The notes beneath the pieces were generated by a model. It saw only the letters and a program-made list of their open reading frames with translations. It did no database searches and was not told the DNA's origin. Both the position numbers and the translations under genes were made by a program. Shown piece by piece: positions 23,952 through 36,100 of a stretch of DNA of 64,000 nt. Origin of the DNA: Varanus komodoensis (Eukaryota > Chordata > Lepidosauria > Squamata > Varanidae); the NCBI RefSeq assembly GCF_004798865.1, contig NW_025335761.1:21182429-21246428 (forward strand). The letters are read 5' to 3'. How positions within the stretch are numbered: the stretch's first letter is position 1; every line of letters starts with the position of its first letter.

Positions 23952-24160
23952 ATGCATCATGTACAAAATGGGGGTCTTCCGTGTGGGACTTGGTGTGGTT
24001 TTGGGAGCAGCTGCAGGAATTGGTCTCTTCTATTATTTTTATAAACAAAAGAGAAAAAAACCCTGGCGGAGATGGAGCTCCCGATTTCTAAATGTACATA
24101 ATCAACAGAATGCTCTGGACTGTCAGGAACGCACAGAAGTTCTGCAGCTTTATAATCGGG
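23952..24160 (+). CDS. RMDN3: RMDN3 exon 2 (first coding exon, residues 1-67)
   Basis: The acceptor TTTGTTTCAG ends at 23,951 and the donor is GTATGA at 24,161. The ATG is at 23,959, with seven untranslated bases before it. The exon encodes the transmembrane anchor ([19 protein letters not shown]) and the basic flank. The last base starts the Val68 codon. An out-of-frame ATG occupies the first three bases of the exon. Confidence 0.93.
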
Positions 24161-27100
24161 GTATGATGGTGTGTGTGTCAGTCAGTCAGTTCTCTAAAGC
24201 TGCTATTGCTCAAGGTTATTAAATGTCATATTTCTGTTTAACTTGAAAGTCTTCTGCTAGTATTCTTAATTCTTTCCTGAATTTCAGTGTAAGTATGGCC
24301 TGAGATAACTGTACTCAAGGTAGATTTGCACACTTATGGAGGGAAAATCACCCAAGGTGGTTTATTTTCTTTTCCTTACATGCTACCTAATTAAGCAAAA
24401 TTTCCTTTGTTGGGCATGGGTTGTTATCCTGCAGAGTGACTGAGGTGGTTTACAAACTACCCTGAGACTCTAGAACAGGCTGTGAGTTTCAGGTTGGTTT
24501 GTATACTAGCCCAGACACCCACCAACAGCATGCATCTTAAAGGATAATTATGTGGCTCATAACCAGTAAGCACAGGGATAACCAGCTATTATGGCTTATT
24601 TTCCCTTTGTGATTGTGCAAACCTGGTTCCTGTGTCTTCCTAAACAAAATTAAGAATTCCTCTTACTTTGGCTACATTTAAAATCTATCACTTTAGTTAT
24701 AATAGTTTCAAGTGTCATCAAATACAAATATATTAATGTTATGTAAAATATTAAATAACAGTTGGCAAGAGTTTTCCTTTCCACAGCACTTTTCACAAGA
24801 AGATAAATGCATGGAAAGGAAGAAGCAGGCTTTCATACAACAACAGTGCTCTCAACATCTGTGGTTCACCCACTATTATACAAGAAGTTCCCCAGTGTTC
24901 CTTCACTCATCTGGAGTAGATTTAGGCTGTGAGGGAGATGGGGGATCCATCAACAGTGTGCTGTTGGCGGACAGACTGTGTTGGATTTCACACAATAGAT
25001 TCAGTTTCATGTGTGCATAAATGCTTAATGTGCACAATAGTGCATGCAAAGGGCTCTTTTCTGCATGTGTGTGTGATATATTTTGGCTGCTTTATTGTGT
25101 GTTTTGTGATGGATGACATTGTGAGGTCAGTCAGCTATTGCATGCGTTAATTGGTACCTGTTGTACATGAATAATGAGGTCTTGGTGCACAGTATGACAA
25201 TTAGGTACTGTGGTATTATTTGGCTCAAAGAGTATTGGGGTTACTGTATCAGCTTGCTTTCTGCAGCTCTTATTGCGCTGCTGTCTATGCTGCTTGAGCA
25301 CTCGTAGATATGCTGGTGTTTGTGTGGTTGTAACAGATGCTGGTCTAGATAAGGACTATTTAACGCACCATGCTGTGCACCAGGCTTCTCTGAAAATACA
25401 GCTTACTGGCTTTAGTGTTAAATACTATGTATTTTCAACAGAAGTTGAATTAAATTCACAGTATATTGAATTCACAGTATGTAAGTTAAGAAAAAAACCT
25501 GACAAAATGAAGAGCTAGGGCTATTTAGTCAGATTTATATATCATATATAATTCTAGAGTTATACCTAGAATTCTGAAAATGAACATCTAGCAACAAGCT
25601 TGTTCAGAGTAGATTAAGTTATCTTGTAACTACTTCATTTTCTAGTCCCAAGGATGAGAGCAGGCCTGGTGGAGGGTGGTGATAGCATCTCACATACAAC
25701 TCTTCTAACTCGTGAAGAACAAACTGAAGTACTGAACCATCTAGACTTTGTGCTCAAAAGCCTTATAGACCTGCGACATGAAGTGGAAGAACTGAGAAAC
25801 AGCCTGCAGGCTTTAGCTGGAGAGATTATTGGAGAAGTCAGGTTGGTATTAAAACTTTCTTCTGTGATGTCCAGGTAGCTGAAAAATCTTTCACCCTAAC
25901 TGTAAACTATATTCTGGGAGAAATTTGTATTTATCAGTTTTTAGTTTTCCTGCTATCTGCACAGCAAATAAAAGTAATTTCAGCTGAAGCTTGGATCTGC
26001 TGTGGAATTCTATTTTGGAATGTTAGCACAAGGCTGAACTTTGGCCTTCACCTTGCAGAATGATTTACTTGTCACTATCTGGTAACTTTTGATTGTACCA
26101 GATATATAACCATCAATATGTTCTGTGGCAGATTAGGAAATAGCAGGCTGAAAACATTTGGAAGGCCACTATTAGTAGCTGTAAAAGAGAAGCAGTACTA
26201 GGAGACAACTAGATTAGGGTGTAATCTTATAACTACTTACTGGAATGTAATGGATCTTGCTTCTGACTAGGCATACTTAAACTTCTTGAGGTACCTCCCT
26301 GTGGATGTTTGAAGGAAGAAAGTCCTTAATTTCCAGCATGCCCCAATCAGCTCGGCTGCATGAAAGGATGCCAGGAGCTGTAGAATTTCTCTCTCTCAAA
26401 ATATGCGTAGGATATTGTCCTTAACGGATGGCCATTTATTTGTTTCAGGGTTTGAAGCATGGTATATTTAGCTAGATATGTTTTGACCAACAAATATTCT
26501 AGACTTAATGAACTAGTCTGTCTAGTCTGTAAACTGTTTATCAGTATTCCTTCTTAGTAATGGTAGTTGGTAATGGTGAAATCATTATATAAAGTATTTA
26601 AATGTCTGCTTTATAGGCTTGAATTCTGTACAGTAATGATTCCATAAAGTCTTATTTATAGTAGCACTTGTTCTAAACTACATTGAGCAGAATGGAATAA
26701 TCAATTTGATTAGGCAGGGAAGAGGAAATGGGAATAAAACAGGCATATGGGAATAAAAAAGGAAATGGGATAAAACAGGCATATTCTTCTATCTCTCTTA
26801 TTTTACAGGTCTCATCTAGAAGAAAGCCAGAAGGTTACACGGCGGAGGCGTTTTGTATATCCCAGGGAAAGAAGTGATTCTACAGGATCTAGCTCTATAT
26901 ATTTCACAGCCAGCTCAGGAACAGCCAACACTTACGATGCTGAAAGTGAGGGAGGGTAAGCAAGCCTTTTGTTGTTGTTCAAAGAAGAGACTAGTTAATA
27001 TTGATAAATCTTTCTCAAAGTTAGGCTGTGCAATAGAACTAAGCAGCTGTAAAGCTTCTAATTTGCATTGAATAATAAGCCTTCTGGGAGGATGTTCAAG

Positions 27101-30100
27101 GAGAAATCTTGAAGTTTTACTTTAAGTTGATTATATGATTCAACAGCATGTTTGGTTAATTCAGTTATAATATTAAGTTGGAACAGAATACTGTTCTGGA
27201 AGTGTGTTTATATATACACGCACACAAATCTGATGGCTGTTTTTACAGTCAACAGCAATAGCAAAATTAGTTAAGACTGCTTAGTCGCTCTGGGATACAT
27301 TTGTTTTAAATGTATTGTCTGAGATTGATTGTTTGGTGAAATCCATTTCACCAGCAGATGTTGTTCTGCTATGGTTCTATATTTCTGAAGAGCTCAAGTC
27401 AGGTAACATAAAGAAATTGCTGGAACTGAATACATTAGATATGTATGAATATCCTTGAATATTACTAGTTTGAATTACCATGTGAGCAGTCCTGAGGCTT
27501 TTACGACAGGACAGCATATAAATACTTTAAATAAATAAATAAAATTAAAATACAATACAATACAATAATTAAAATAAAATAAAATAAAAAACTGCAGAAG
27601 CTATGGGGAAGCCTGTGGCAGTAAATATTTTTGAAGCAGTAAATATACTTTGCAACACCTAAGCAGAATTTCTTACAGGACACATAATAATTTGCACACC
27701 CAAAAGGGATATCTTTAATGCCTTTTGAAAATAAAGGTCCATCTTTCCTTGGTGGGGAAGTAGCTATCTTTCTCATCTAGACAAGCACTGAAAAACAGAG
27801 CAAGGCAATAATGAAGGATATAGAAAATATAAAGTGTAAGGACTTTTCATTGGAGATCAAGACCAAGCTCATCCATACTATTGTATTCCTGATTACTGTA
27901 TATGGAAGTGAAAGCTGGACAGTGTAGAAAGCTGACAGAAAATGCTGTGTTGGAAACATAGTGTTGGAGAGCTTTTCAAATACCCTGGACCTGAGAGAAA
28001 GATGAACAACTGAGTCATAGATTAAATCAAGGGAGAACTTCCTTGGAACTAGGAATGACAAAACTGAGGCTGCTGTATTTTGGAACATCATGAGAAGGCA
28101 GGACTCACTGAAGAAGTCAATAAAGCTAAGGGAAAGTTGAAGGCAGAAGAGAAAGACCACCTATGAGATGAATCAGTTCCATGGATGAAGCCACAGCCTT
28201 GAGTTTACTAGAGTTGAGCAGGCCTGTCAAAGACAGGAAATCTTGGAGGGGATACATTTGTAGGATTTCATACATTGGAGGTGACTTGATGGCATGTAAA
28301 CAACAGCAGAGATGCTGTAGCTTGTCCATCCTTACATTGAGTGGTTTCCATGGTTCTTTAGCCAAGTATCCCTAAAGTAAGTACACTTGCATTTGTATGA
28401 CTGCCCCCTACTCTTCTCCCAAGCCTGCAGAAGTGAGAAAGGGTGACCTCCTTCCATCCCGCTGCTGGGGTAACTTTGGAGAAGCTTACGAGTAGAAATG
28501 AGCAGGGCATCTTTTTGCTTGTTGTTGGTTCAGCATATCTGAACCTGAGCCCTCCTTTCCAATGTGGAGCTTGGGAGGAAGGTGAAACTTGTTCCTGCAG
28601 TTGTGCTGGGCCTTGGACACACTCCCTCTGAAGTTCAGAATGACAGCACTGAAGACAGACTGGCTTCTTTGCCAGTTTTCACCATTCACTTTCTCTATTC
28701 TGATTTCAAAAGGCTGTTAGTCTGGCTTCTGTCTTGTCTGACTTCATTGGGCCTCCTTACTATGGTCTCCTAAGACAGGCAGGGCCTTAAAATATAGTTT
28801 GTGTTTTATACATTTTTGGGCACAAGCAAGACTAACTCAGTCACCTGGTATTTTTATACTCCTCTGCATGAATAAGTGCCTTATATTTAGTGCCTAGACC
28901 CCCTTGGGGTGATGCTGGGGAACTAGAGAGCTTTTGTGAAGAAAATTACTGTGTCTCTGTCTGGATTACACTTGGAAAACCAGTGTGTTTCCTGTCCAAA
29001 TGAATCTCTTTAATTCAGTGGTGATACGTCTGCTGTAAGCTTGCCAGATAACCCTTTCCTGCTTATTCTGTTGCATATGTGCTTTCTTCAGCTGCATAAA
29101 TTAGTCTTGCACTGTGATTAGGATAGGTACACACTATACATCTTTTGTCTTGATCCTTTTGTGTTTGAGAACTTAGCATTTTTGCTTAGTAGAAGAGCAT
29201 ATCTGTGCTGATCCTGGATATTTTTGACACAGCTGCTGTTTCATTTATTTCTATACTCCCTTTCTATACTGCCCCAGTGCCAAAGCTCTCTGGGAAGTTG
29301 ATTAAGTTCACCTAACTTGACAATTCACCATGGTTAGCCAGCATTGGTGGGTTCTTATACCTTATGTTTTGGGAATAAGCCATACAAGATCTCAGTGAAC
29401 ACAGTTCTCTGTCAGGCACACCATGGTTTGTTCTACATAGCTTATTCACAGAGTGGCCTAATGTGATGTGTGAACACAGCCATTATCTGCAAAGCACCAG
29501 GCCCAACTGGAATGTTTATGTGTTTAACTTGTTGTGTTTAGTCTTGTCTATCATCCACAGGCAGCAAGTTTATATTTTGTCTGTTTGCTTGTTCACTTGG
29601 GATTCCATATTTAAACATTAAGTGATTTGTTACTGTCCAGAGGTCTAGTTGGCCATCTCTGATATATAACTTCAGTCATGCTTTCACCAAGTCTAATTAG
29701 TTCAAAACTGAGAGGTGTGGAGATAAGTTTTAAAGGTGGGGTGACTTTTCAGAAAAAAAGGCAGAACCTGGTAGTGTGTGTGTTCTTTGACTTGGTGTAT
29801 GGGGTATACAGTGTGGATGAAACTGCTTTAAATAATCGTATGGTCAGTGCCATCTTGGACTCCGAGGACTGGCATAAATGACTTAGGCACTCAGTGCCAA
29901 AGTCCTTTTAGCCTAGCAGTGAAGAAATGTTTCTGCCTACATAATCTTTTTGTTTGCTGTTTCATGTTCTGCTCTCTTTAATAAACCGCTGTTACCTAAA
30001 AAAAAGTCATCTAAGGGCTACTAAGGCTACATCCCTGTGCTGTGAAAGAGTGCCCTTAGATTGTTTGGCTGTATGGTTGCCTGAAAAAGAACTTTATTCC

Positions 30101-33100
30101 CAAGTTAGTGAGTGGAATCCAGAACTGTTCCCTTCCCTATGGTTTTTGCTTGCTTTAGGATATCTAAACTATGTTCTAAGTACCTGGTGGCAGTTGTGGA
30201 GAAATAAATCTTGCTAATGAAATATATTGCTGATAGCTTTTATTGATTTGAACTCCACCAAGGGAGGTGATGAATGGCACAATGTCACTCCATAAGTATC
30301 ATGGACAAGTGGAGACTTGAACCTGGGTCTCCCTAGTCCTGATCCAGCATGTTACCTATTGCACCTCACTCCGCATGCATAAAGATGTTAAAGGCTGGCC
30401 AATGAGGAAAATAAGCACACACAACATCCATTCCAGAGCATTTTACTAAGAGGGCTTTTGCAGATCTGAACTTATTACTGTGATTGAAACATCAAATGGT
30501 GATGTATGTGAAATAGTACAGCCAGAGCTAATAAATAGTCTGATATCACTCCAAATATGTATTGCATGTTTTGTAGCAAAGTTTGTGTCCTGAGTACCTC
30601 AAGTAATTAGCTGGTCTGGCTTAGAAATTTTGTAAGCACCACTTCCTAACATGTCTTGAGAAGCTGTGCTGATAGGTAGTTTATAGTAGGAGCTAGAATG
30701 TTGATTGAGAGGATTAGAAATACTCTATATTGAAGAATCTCTAAATGAATGGTTTAGGAATCTGAATTGTATAAATGTATTGATCAAGTATTCTGACAAC
30801 ATTACTGCTATGATTAATTTATATGCATCTGTAATATATATGAGAACAATTTTACAGATTCATATATCCATATACTGTCAGTGTGCTAAACTATATTTAA
30901 AGGACAACCCTTGTTCTTTTATGTTTTCTATTTTTTATTTTTTTTTCTTAATTCTTTAAAATATTGGTTGTTGAAAGTGCATTTTTTTCTGATGGAGTGG
31001 TCACATACTCATTTGAGAATTTGTGATGACCATAAATGTGTGCTGAGGTTCCAGATGAGAGAAAAGCTGCTTCAGTTTTTCAGTCTAAGTTCAGCTTTGA
31101 GGCCCTTAAGCCTAGTCCTCTGTCCTATGCTGTATCTACTGCTGATGTAGGAAGATATTTTGAAATGGCTGACATTTAGGATTATTCCTATATTGGCATA
31201 CTTTTTTTAGATGTTGTAGTATATGAAAACTATTATCTGTGCTTCATGCCATAGCAAACTAGTTTCCCAAAGAAACCTTACTGATATTAGGTATGCTGAT
31301 ACAGGCAGCCTGTCTCCACTTGGTTCCTTCCACTAGCAGCACCCAGCAAATTAACCAGAAATTCATTACCATGAAAGCTTGTCCTGTTATTTGAGCCAGG
31401 ACTCCTGGCTCCTCGCTTACAAGTTCTCACTCCCAAATGAAACAAGAGTCTGAAACGAGGAACAAACCCTGACTTGTGATCCTGGGTTATAAGGGGACAA
31501 GCCAGGAATTCATGCTTGCACAACACAGTAAGTTTTCAATTCCTGGTTGGCTTAGCACAGCCTTACCTAACCTAGTAACTTTCAGATGTCTTGAACTATG
31601 TCCACCATCTCTAATAGTTGGTTATGGTGGCGGGGACTGATGTGTGCTGTAGTCCTCAGCATCTGAAAGGTGCCAACTTGTGAGGCAACTGGTTAATTAT
31701 TTGTGCTAATGGGCAAGAATTGTAAGCCAGGCTTTTCCAGAAACCTAAGACTGACACATAGCTGCTAACTTTTAAATAGCTTTATACTGAGTGTACCTAG
31801 AATCTTCTGTATTTTCTCCTAAAGTTATACCACAGCCAATGCAGAATCTGATTTTGATCGGGAGTCTGATAAAGAAAGTGAAGAGGGGGAAGATGAAATT
31901 AGTTGTGAGACAGTGAGAACTGCAAGGAGAGATTCCTTGGACCTTGTCAATGAAGATGAAACAACACTGACCTCAGACCCTGCAGAGCAAGAGCTTGGTC
32001 AGTTGCTGCAGCAAGCGGATCAGTTGCACAGCAGGAGTGACCAGGAGAAGAGGGAAGGATTCCAGCTGCTGCTTAACAACAAACTTGTGGTAAAGTTCAC
32101 TCTAGCTATTTCCCAGAAATACTGTGAGTTAAGCTAATGGTGGGTGGGTGGGGGACAGAACGGAGTGTTGTGCAAGGTCTTGTCTGCACCACAGCTGTAA
32201 AGAGGCCAGTCATCTAATTGCTCCTGTTAGAAAATTTAGAAGCTCCGAAGATGTAACCCCTTTTAAAGTGCATATCTTTTGGAAATAAGATGGTACAGTA
32301 ATTCAATCATTAGAAGTGAAGTAGCATTTCTGAACTTGATAGCTACACTCTTCACAAATGCACTAAACTGTTTAGGCACAATTATTTAGATAATGTATCT
32401 TTAAAGTTGCTTTGTATTAATATCTACAGGCCAAATGGTTAACTGTTCATAAGACTGATTGTTAACCCTGTTACAGAGAAGGAAGGCTCAGCAGAATCAA
32501 AATTTGGTCCATCTTTATTTGTATTCTTTTCCACTAATCAATAGGAGGGGCCTGTCTTAGCCCATTGCAGTGTTGTGTTATGTCAGCAGTCTTACGCCGA
32601 TTCCAAGGCTGCCTCACTACTTCTTTAGTCTGATAACTGGTCTACTCTCTGATAATTGTACCTTTGCCATAATATTCCCCCCAGATATTCAGAATTCATT
32701 CTCTCTATCTCCCATGGCAAAAATAGGTCACAAAAATGGTTTTTAAAATATATTTGGTATGACTAGTTTAATTTTTGTAACTTTGGAGTCATGCTACTTA
32801 AGAATGTTGTCTCAGTCTGCTTGCAAAACAGCAGCACAGCGCTGTCAGTAATGATGCTGCAGTACTTTCGTAGTTCTTTCAGTTTATTTGCTGAAACAGA
32901 TTTGCTAGGAAAGCTGCTACTTATTTCCTGTATGTGACAACAACATTTGACTGTCTGACCAATTTCTTTACTAGATGCAAAGCTCTAAGAACTGTATTAC
33001 ATTTCGATACTGGAGTGAAGAAGAGATTTAAGTTAGATATTGATTTGAATTTGCATGCATAGCATACATCTGCATTGTTCATCAGATGACCTTTCTACTT

Positions 33101-36100
33101 AATGTTTTAATTAAACTGCTTTGTGAACAGCATGGTACCTACTATATGTTGTACTTAGAAGTTCCGTTGCCTGTAACCTTGAATGAGCGGAAGGCAGACA
33201 GGTAATCTAACATTCAGTCTATCCACAGTATGGTGACAAGCAAGATTTCCTTTGGCGTCTGGCTCGAGCATATAGTGATATGTATGAGATCACAGAAGAT
33301 GCAGATGAGAAGAAAACCTATGTTTCTGACGGTAAGAAGATTAGTGGCAGCAGTATATATGAATACAATTATATTTCTCATTAACACACTGTATCAGGAA
33401 CTATCACCATCTTATTCAGTATACCTCTTTTTATGTCTAAGGTACCCAGGCATAAGGTATGAGACCACCAGACTAGAAGTTCATATAGTTTTAAGTAAAA
33501 TTAAGTTTTTATTAGAAATGATGAACTAATATAACTTGTTATTGATATTAATGATATTAATGATATTATTAAAGTGTTAATGATATTCTTACCGTAAGAA
33601 TATGGCCATGGAAAGACTGGGGAGAATAAAATGAGGCCCTTCTGTGTATGGCCAGCTCAACCAATTCCATTGCACAAGCAGCCCCTGGTAGTACCTGGAA
33701 GTGCTCATTTGCCTTCGTGCAGGTGGTGGCAGCTGCTTGCATAGTGGAATTGGCTGGGCTGGCTGCACATGGAATGGGAGTGATGGTGGTCCCTGTGTAC
33801 AGACAGGCAGATAGGATCTTGCTCTTTAATTTTGTTCCTGATTAACCATATTGGACACTATCCCAGTCTTGGCAGTAAAAGGTAGATAAATGTTCTTTAG
33901 TCTGGTACGGTTTGGCTACAAACTAGAACCGTTAAGGCTTCTCACTAGTTTTTCTTTGAAATCTTCTTGTTTCTGCAATGTTACCACCAGCTAACATTCA
34001 GTTCTCAGCTATTTCTGACAGTTACCTCAGGAGTGTTCCTTTCCTCACTTGCAGACCTTCCCCTCCTGCCATGAGTGTTATCAGCTCCAGTGTTGACTCT
34101 CCCCCACTTTTTTTGCTGCTTTCTTCATAGCTGACTTTTTTTTCTTGTTCAGGTGATTCTTCTAGTGGCACCTTCATTTTGTTCCAACCAGAACCCTCCA
34201 GCCAATCAGCTTCATGCCACCTTTTCTAAACCACCCATTTCCTTTAGAACATACAAATAATAGGAATCAGATTGTACCATTTTGAAAAAATGTATAAACT
34301 TCACAGATCAGTTTCTTTAGAAAATGCTTTGTGATAATGGCACCTCACTGAATTAGGCATCTAAGCATTGAAAAGTCATTTAAATGGAATTGTGTTCAGT
34401 GTACTACTTGTCAAGTACTGCCATTTTATTTATTGGATTTAAAGACAAATTATTGTGTAGGATGAATAGTACAATGAACTCTAATAGATGTGAATATATT
34501 AAATCTTGATCAAATCTTTGTCCTAGCCGTTTCTGACCTATACCTTTGCTAATAGGTTGTTTTACCCCTCAAATTCCTGAGCTTATGCTTATCTCAAAGT
34601 TGTCCACTTTACTTTATTTCCTTTGTTACTGCTTACTGCTTTCTTTTTGTTGGCTGTAAACAGCAACCAGTTATTCTTCAAGCTAGGCAAAATTATGTCC
34701 ATTTTGGTACTGGACTCCTTACGTTGCAGTTCTTCTACAGACTACACCCTGGTCACACAGAGCAATGCAAGTTGACTTGACTCGCTGATAGCTTGCAATC
34801 TGCAACTGCCCTTCTGAATATGCCGCCTCATGTGCAGTGTGTTCCTTTCTTTACTTTTAGTTACAAGCATATTGTTTCATGTTGCAGGCAAAGAAGAAAT
34901 GGAGATGGCTCTGCTTATGGGGGATCAAAATGCTGACTGTCACCAGTGGTATGTGATTACTTCCATTGTACAGGAAAGGAAAAGGAGAGAACATTTTTCT
35001 AGATACTAGTTTTTAAATATTGTTACATTTATCAAAATACTTAATCTGGACTACACTCCCCATGAAGAGTTGTTGCATTCTTAAATATGCAAACTTGATT
35101 TATCTTCCTTCCATAAATAATTCTTTGTTTGGCAAAATAATTTACAAGTTCGTGAATTGCACAGTTATAGTTAATCCATGTTTTGTTAATTGGCTCTTGT
35201 AGCTAACTACAAACTGGGTCAGAACAACTGCCGCAAAGGTTTTATGTTTCTTCCAATCTGTGTGATGCATCTCTCCTAACTCTGAAAATGTGATTGGTAT
35301 GTGCCCCCTTATAAGTTATCATTTTAGTAATGTATTGCTCTTCCCAAGAGATGCAAATATGGAGTGTAGGCATGCATTTTAGACAGTTCTGTTTCTGCAA
35401 GGAAACAACTATGATGCAAGTGGCAATAGTCCAGTATTTCTTTTCTTTTGCTTCCTGCCAATCTTTGTTATTCCAGCAAATCTGCAATTCAGGTGCAATC
35501 CAGCTGTGAGTTTAAAATCCTCCAAAGGATTTTAGAATTTCACTAAAAGTGGCACTCTGCAAACAATTTTCCTAAATTTGATTATTGAAGTGGCAGACAG
35601 CCATCAGGAGATAAGTACAGTAGTTTTCAGATGTTCTGAGTTCTAAAAGATAATAAAGATGCGGGGGTGGAGGAGTAGAAGTTGCCTAAAAAGTAGATGG
35701 AAGGAGGTTACCTTTAGAATCAGGACTACAGAGAACTATAGAAGGGTCGAAAAGGGGAGCAAGATGACCACCTGTAGTTTTGTAGGAAAATATTTTACTT
35801 CTAAGATGCAAGCTTAATATAGAGGGTTTTCCTGATTAATACCTGCAATAGCAAAATGAGGTGACAAATGTGAAGTAATACTTTAGTTATTGACCCTGAT
35901 TTTCTGGCTATGTAAGTGTGTAAAGTAGGAAGAACTGCTTCCTGTTCATGTATGCACATTTGTTAGAAGTACACCTTCTTTATCCTGAGTGGTGAATTAC
36001 TGACACTACAGGGGAAGAATACCCAAATTCTTTTTCTGTTAGTAATTTCTTGCAGCACTGTGATTTGAATACAGCTTCTCCTTGTTAAGTGAGAGGTTTT

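Noticed and set aside
24712-25518. Series of open frames in RMDN3 intron 2
   Set aside because: Low-complexity, cysteine- and leucine-rich translations without domains. The intron is bounded by well-supported exons.
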